Below, one piece after another: positions 62,328 through 64,000 of a stretch of DNA of 64,000 nt. The position numbers and the translations under genes are program-made. The notes below the pieces were generated by a model that saw only the letters and a list, made by a program, of their open reading frames with translations, made no database searches and was not told the DNA's origin. Position 1 is the first letter of the stretch; each line of letters starts with the position of its first letter. The stretch spans positions 55,702 to 119,701 of the forward strand of contig JBMNJE010000005.1 in the NCBI GenBank assembly GCA_050951505.1, given 5' to 3'. This stretch comes from DUOA01 sp012839095 (GTDB lineage: Bacteria; Bacillota; Clostridia; Caldicoprobacterales; DTU083).

Positions 62328-63656
62328 ACTCAAAAAGAGATAACCAAGCTCAGAGTCATTAATCAAACTATCGATAAGGTAATAACCATCCGAGAGGCTG
62401 CCGAGCTTTTAAACCTCAGTGAACGCCAAGTAATACGATTAAAAGGAGGAGTTATTCAAGAAGGAGCTGCGTTCATCATCCATAAAAATAGAGGTCGTAA
62501 ACCAAAGCATGCTGTACCGGATAAAACCAGGGATTCTATCATCGAGCTTAAGCAGACTAAGTATGAAGAAGCCAATTTCAAGCACTTTCAGGAGCTTCTT
62601 GAAAAGTACGAGGAGATCCAAGTAAGTTACTCTACAGTGCATAGGATCTTAATAGAAGCAGGTATCAAGAGCCCCAAAAGTCATCGTAAACGTAAGGCGC
62701 ATCATAGGAGGAAAAGAAAGCCTCAAAAAGGTATGTTGGTTCAAATTGATGCATCTCCCCATGAATGGATTATTGGCGAAGAATGCTTTGACCTTCATGG
62801 TGCCATAGATGATGCTACAGGCGAGATTCTTGCCCTTTACTTTACTCCCAATGAGTGTATGGAAGGATACTTTGAAATTGTAAGACAAGTAGTTACGAAT
62901 CACGGTATTCCAACCAGCCTCTACTGCGATCGCCATACTATATTTGTCTCTCCCAATGATGGCAAGTTATCTATTGAAGAACAATTAGATGGCAAAGTAG
63001 TTAACCTCACCCAATTTGGCAGAGCCATGGAGGAGCTGGGCATTAATATTATTAAAGCTAGTTCCCCCCAGGCCAAAGGCCGTATTGAAAGGCTATGGGG
63101 CACTCTCCAGAGCAGACTTCCTGTTGAGTTTAAGATCCATGGTATCACTACCATGGAAGCTGCAAATGCCTTCTTAGCAGCGTTTATTGATGAATATAAC
63201 AAGAAATTCGGAGTGGAACCAGAAGATCCCACGCCAGCCTTTAGAGCCTTGGAGCCAAGCATCAATCTTGACTATATTCTTTGTATAAAAGAGGAGCGCA
63301 CCATTATCGAGAGTTCAGCTTTCTCATACAAAGGCCAATATTATCAGCTCGCTAAAAACGGTGAAAAAGCAGCTGCCATGCCAAAGGCCAAACTTACCGT
63401 TTTAAGCAGCTCTAAAATCGGTGTAAAAGCTATCTATGCCGATGTTGTATATGACACCAAGGCACTGGCTGAACGTCCTAAAAAGGCCGTTGCAGGTTCT
63501 TCTAAGTCACAAGGCCATAAAAGAATTAGACCTGCAAATGACCACCCATGGCGCCAATCGCCAGATAAAAAACCCATGCTCTCGTATGAGGAAACGGATA
63601 CTGAAATCATTGAAATGCTAAATGATTTATTCAGTTCCACCAGAGCATGGGCCTAA
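62325..63656 (+). CDS. ISNCY-family transposase (HTH plus rve core)
   Basis: 443 residues: helix-turn-helix VITIREAAELLNLSERQVIRLKGGVIQEG, then a second DNA-binding region (SYSTVHRILIEAGI). The integrase core has VQIDASPHEW (D), SLYCDRHTIF (D) and SSPQAKGRIERLWGTLQSRLP (E), and a C-terminal beta domain starts near YKGQYYQLAKNG. It is full length and looks intact. AAAGGAG is 9 bases before the ATG. Confidence 0.93.
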   Translation: MTQKEITKLRVINQTIDKVITIREAAELLNLSERQVIRLKGGVIQEGAAFIIHKNRGRKPKHAVPDKTRDSIIELKQTKYEEANFKHFQELLEKYEEIQVSYSTVHRILIEAGIKSPKSHRKRKAHHRRKRKPQKGMLVQIDASPHEWIIGEECFDLHGAIDDATGEILALYFTPNECMEGYFEIVRQVVTNHGIPTSLYCDRHTIFVSPNDGKLSIEEQLDGKVVNLTQFGRAMEELGINIIKASSPQAKGRIERLWGTLQSRLPVEFKIHGITTMEAANAFLAAFIDEYNKKFGVEPEDPTPAFRALEPSINLDYILCIKEERTIIESSAFSYKGQYYQLAKNGEKAAAMPKAKLTVLSSSKIGVKAIYADVVYDTKALAERPKKAVAGSSKSQGHKRIRPANDHPWRQSPDKKPMLSYEETDTEIIEMLNDLFSSTRAWA

Positions 63657-64000
63657 ACCATAATACTATCATACCCTTTTACCCCATTTGTTGCAAGGGC
63701 TTGTTTCGCCATGCTCTTTTTTATCGCTTAAATGCGAAAAGCTTGCTTTTTTAGCTGATTCCCGAGGCGCCTTTATCTGAAAATGCTCGTTGTTAGCGGC
63801 CGCCATGCTATACTGGTAATTCCGGGGGGTATGGATATGTGTTCTAGCTTGCTTTCTCCCTTCATCCCTCGGCAAGTAAGCCCTCAGCATGGCGGAATGA
63901 GTATGTCAAGGATAAGCCACGCTTTTGGCCCTTGACATGCACATTAGCGACTGTAGAAATCCACTTAGTATATTTTTTTGGTGGAAAGGTGACATTTTCA

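Larger units (their letters stand above)
62263..64000 (+). mobile_element. ISNCY-type insertion element, ending at or near the window edge
   Basis: TGATAATGTCA (62263-62273) and TGACATTTTCA (63990-64000) are imperfect inverted ends (10 of 11) around one transposase. The 344-base tail 63657-64000 has no gene. It contains an ATGTCAAGG/CCTTGACAT inverted repeat at 63903-63938. Confidence 0.6.

Overview
The window reads as a chromosomal segment of a strictly anaerobic, fermentative, Gram-positive bacterium, most likely a member of the Clostridia. The reasons are strong AGGAGG-type ribosome binding sites, frequent TTG and GTG starts, a Rex-controlled bifunctional AdhE, an NfnAB electron-bifurcating transhydrogenase, a nickel-dependent LarA-type protein and a CcpA/LacI-type regulator with TGAAANCGNTTTCA-like operators. 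I recognise no rRNA, tRNA or CRISPR array.

Positions 1-5,100 (minus strand) hold a sugar operon: a zinc alcohol dehydrogenase, two Gfo/Idh/MocA oxidoreductases (one cut by the window edge), a uroporphyrinogen-decarboxylase-like protein and a GH4 glycosidase. Positions 5,329-15,518 (minus) hold an inositol catabolic operon in the order archaeal-type GAPDH, archaeal-type PGK, split transketolase (N then C subunit), iolB, iolD, iolE, iolG, larA-like. No iolC, iolJ or iolA is present. A LacI-family regulator (15,686-16,708) lies just upstream, and three matching palindromes flank it. This is the most interesting part of the window. The gene set suggests that 2-deoxy-5-keto-gluconate may be cleaved by the transketolase, giving an aldehyde that the GAPDH/PGK-like pair could oxidise with ATP formation. 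That route is my inference.

Positions 17,121-29,692 (minus) form one long operon for a membrane system: a secreted and membrane protein, an ABC-2 exporter (ATPase and permease), a glycine-rich coiled-coil membrane protein, a MoxR ATPase, a DUF58 protein and two large VWA membrane proteins. Positions 30,005-33,071 carry three tandem M42 aminopeptidases. MgtC-like and FGGY-kinase genes follow. Positions 35,855-41,543 are a redox block: rex and adhE on the plus strand, converging on nfnA-nfnB. The rex leader contains a striking array of four TATCGATA-like octamers spaced exactly 14 bp apart.

From about 41.7 kb the region turns accessory. It holds a 7TMR-DISM histidine kinase with a doubtful 5' end, a truncated IS91-type transposase, a YcxB-like protein, a rhamnoside locus (a frameshifted GH78, a GH3, a GPH transporter and a divergent AraC regulator) and small hypothetical genes. 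From 54.5 kb to the end it is a mosaic of insertion elements: IS256, IS1182-like, a DUF6431/DDE/AAA transposition module and an ISNCY element. A 645-bp lipoprotein segment is duplicated around and between them. All five transposition modules have inverted repeats that would bury the ribosome binding site or start codon of their first gene.
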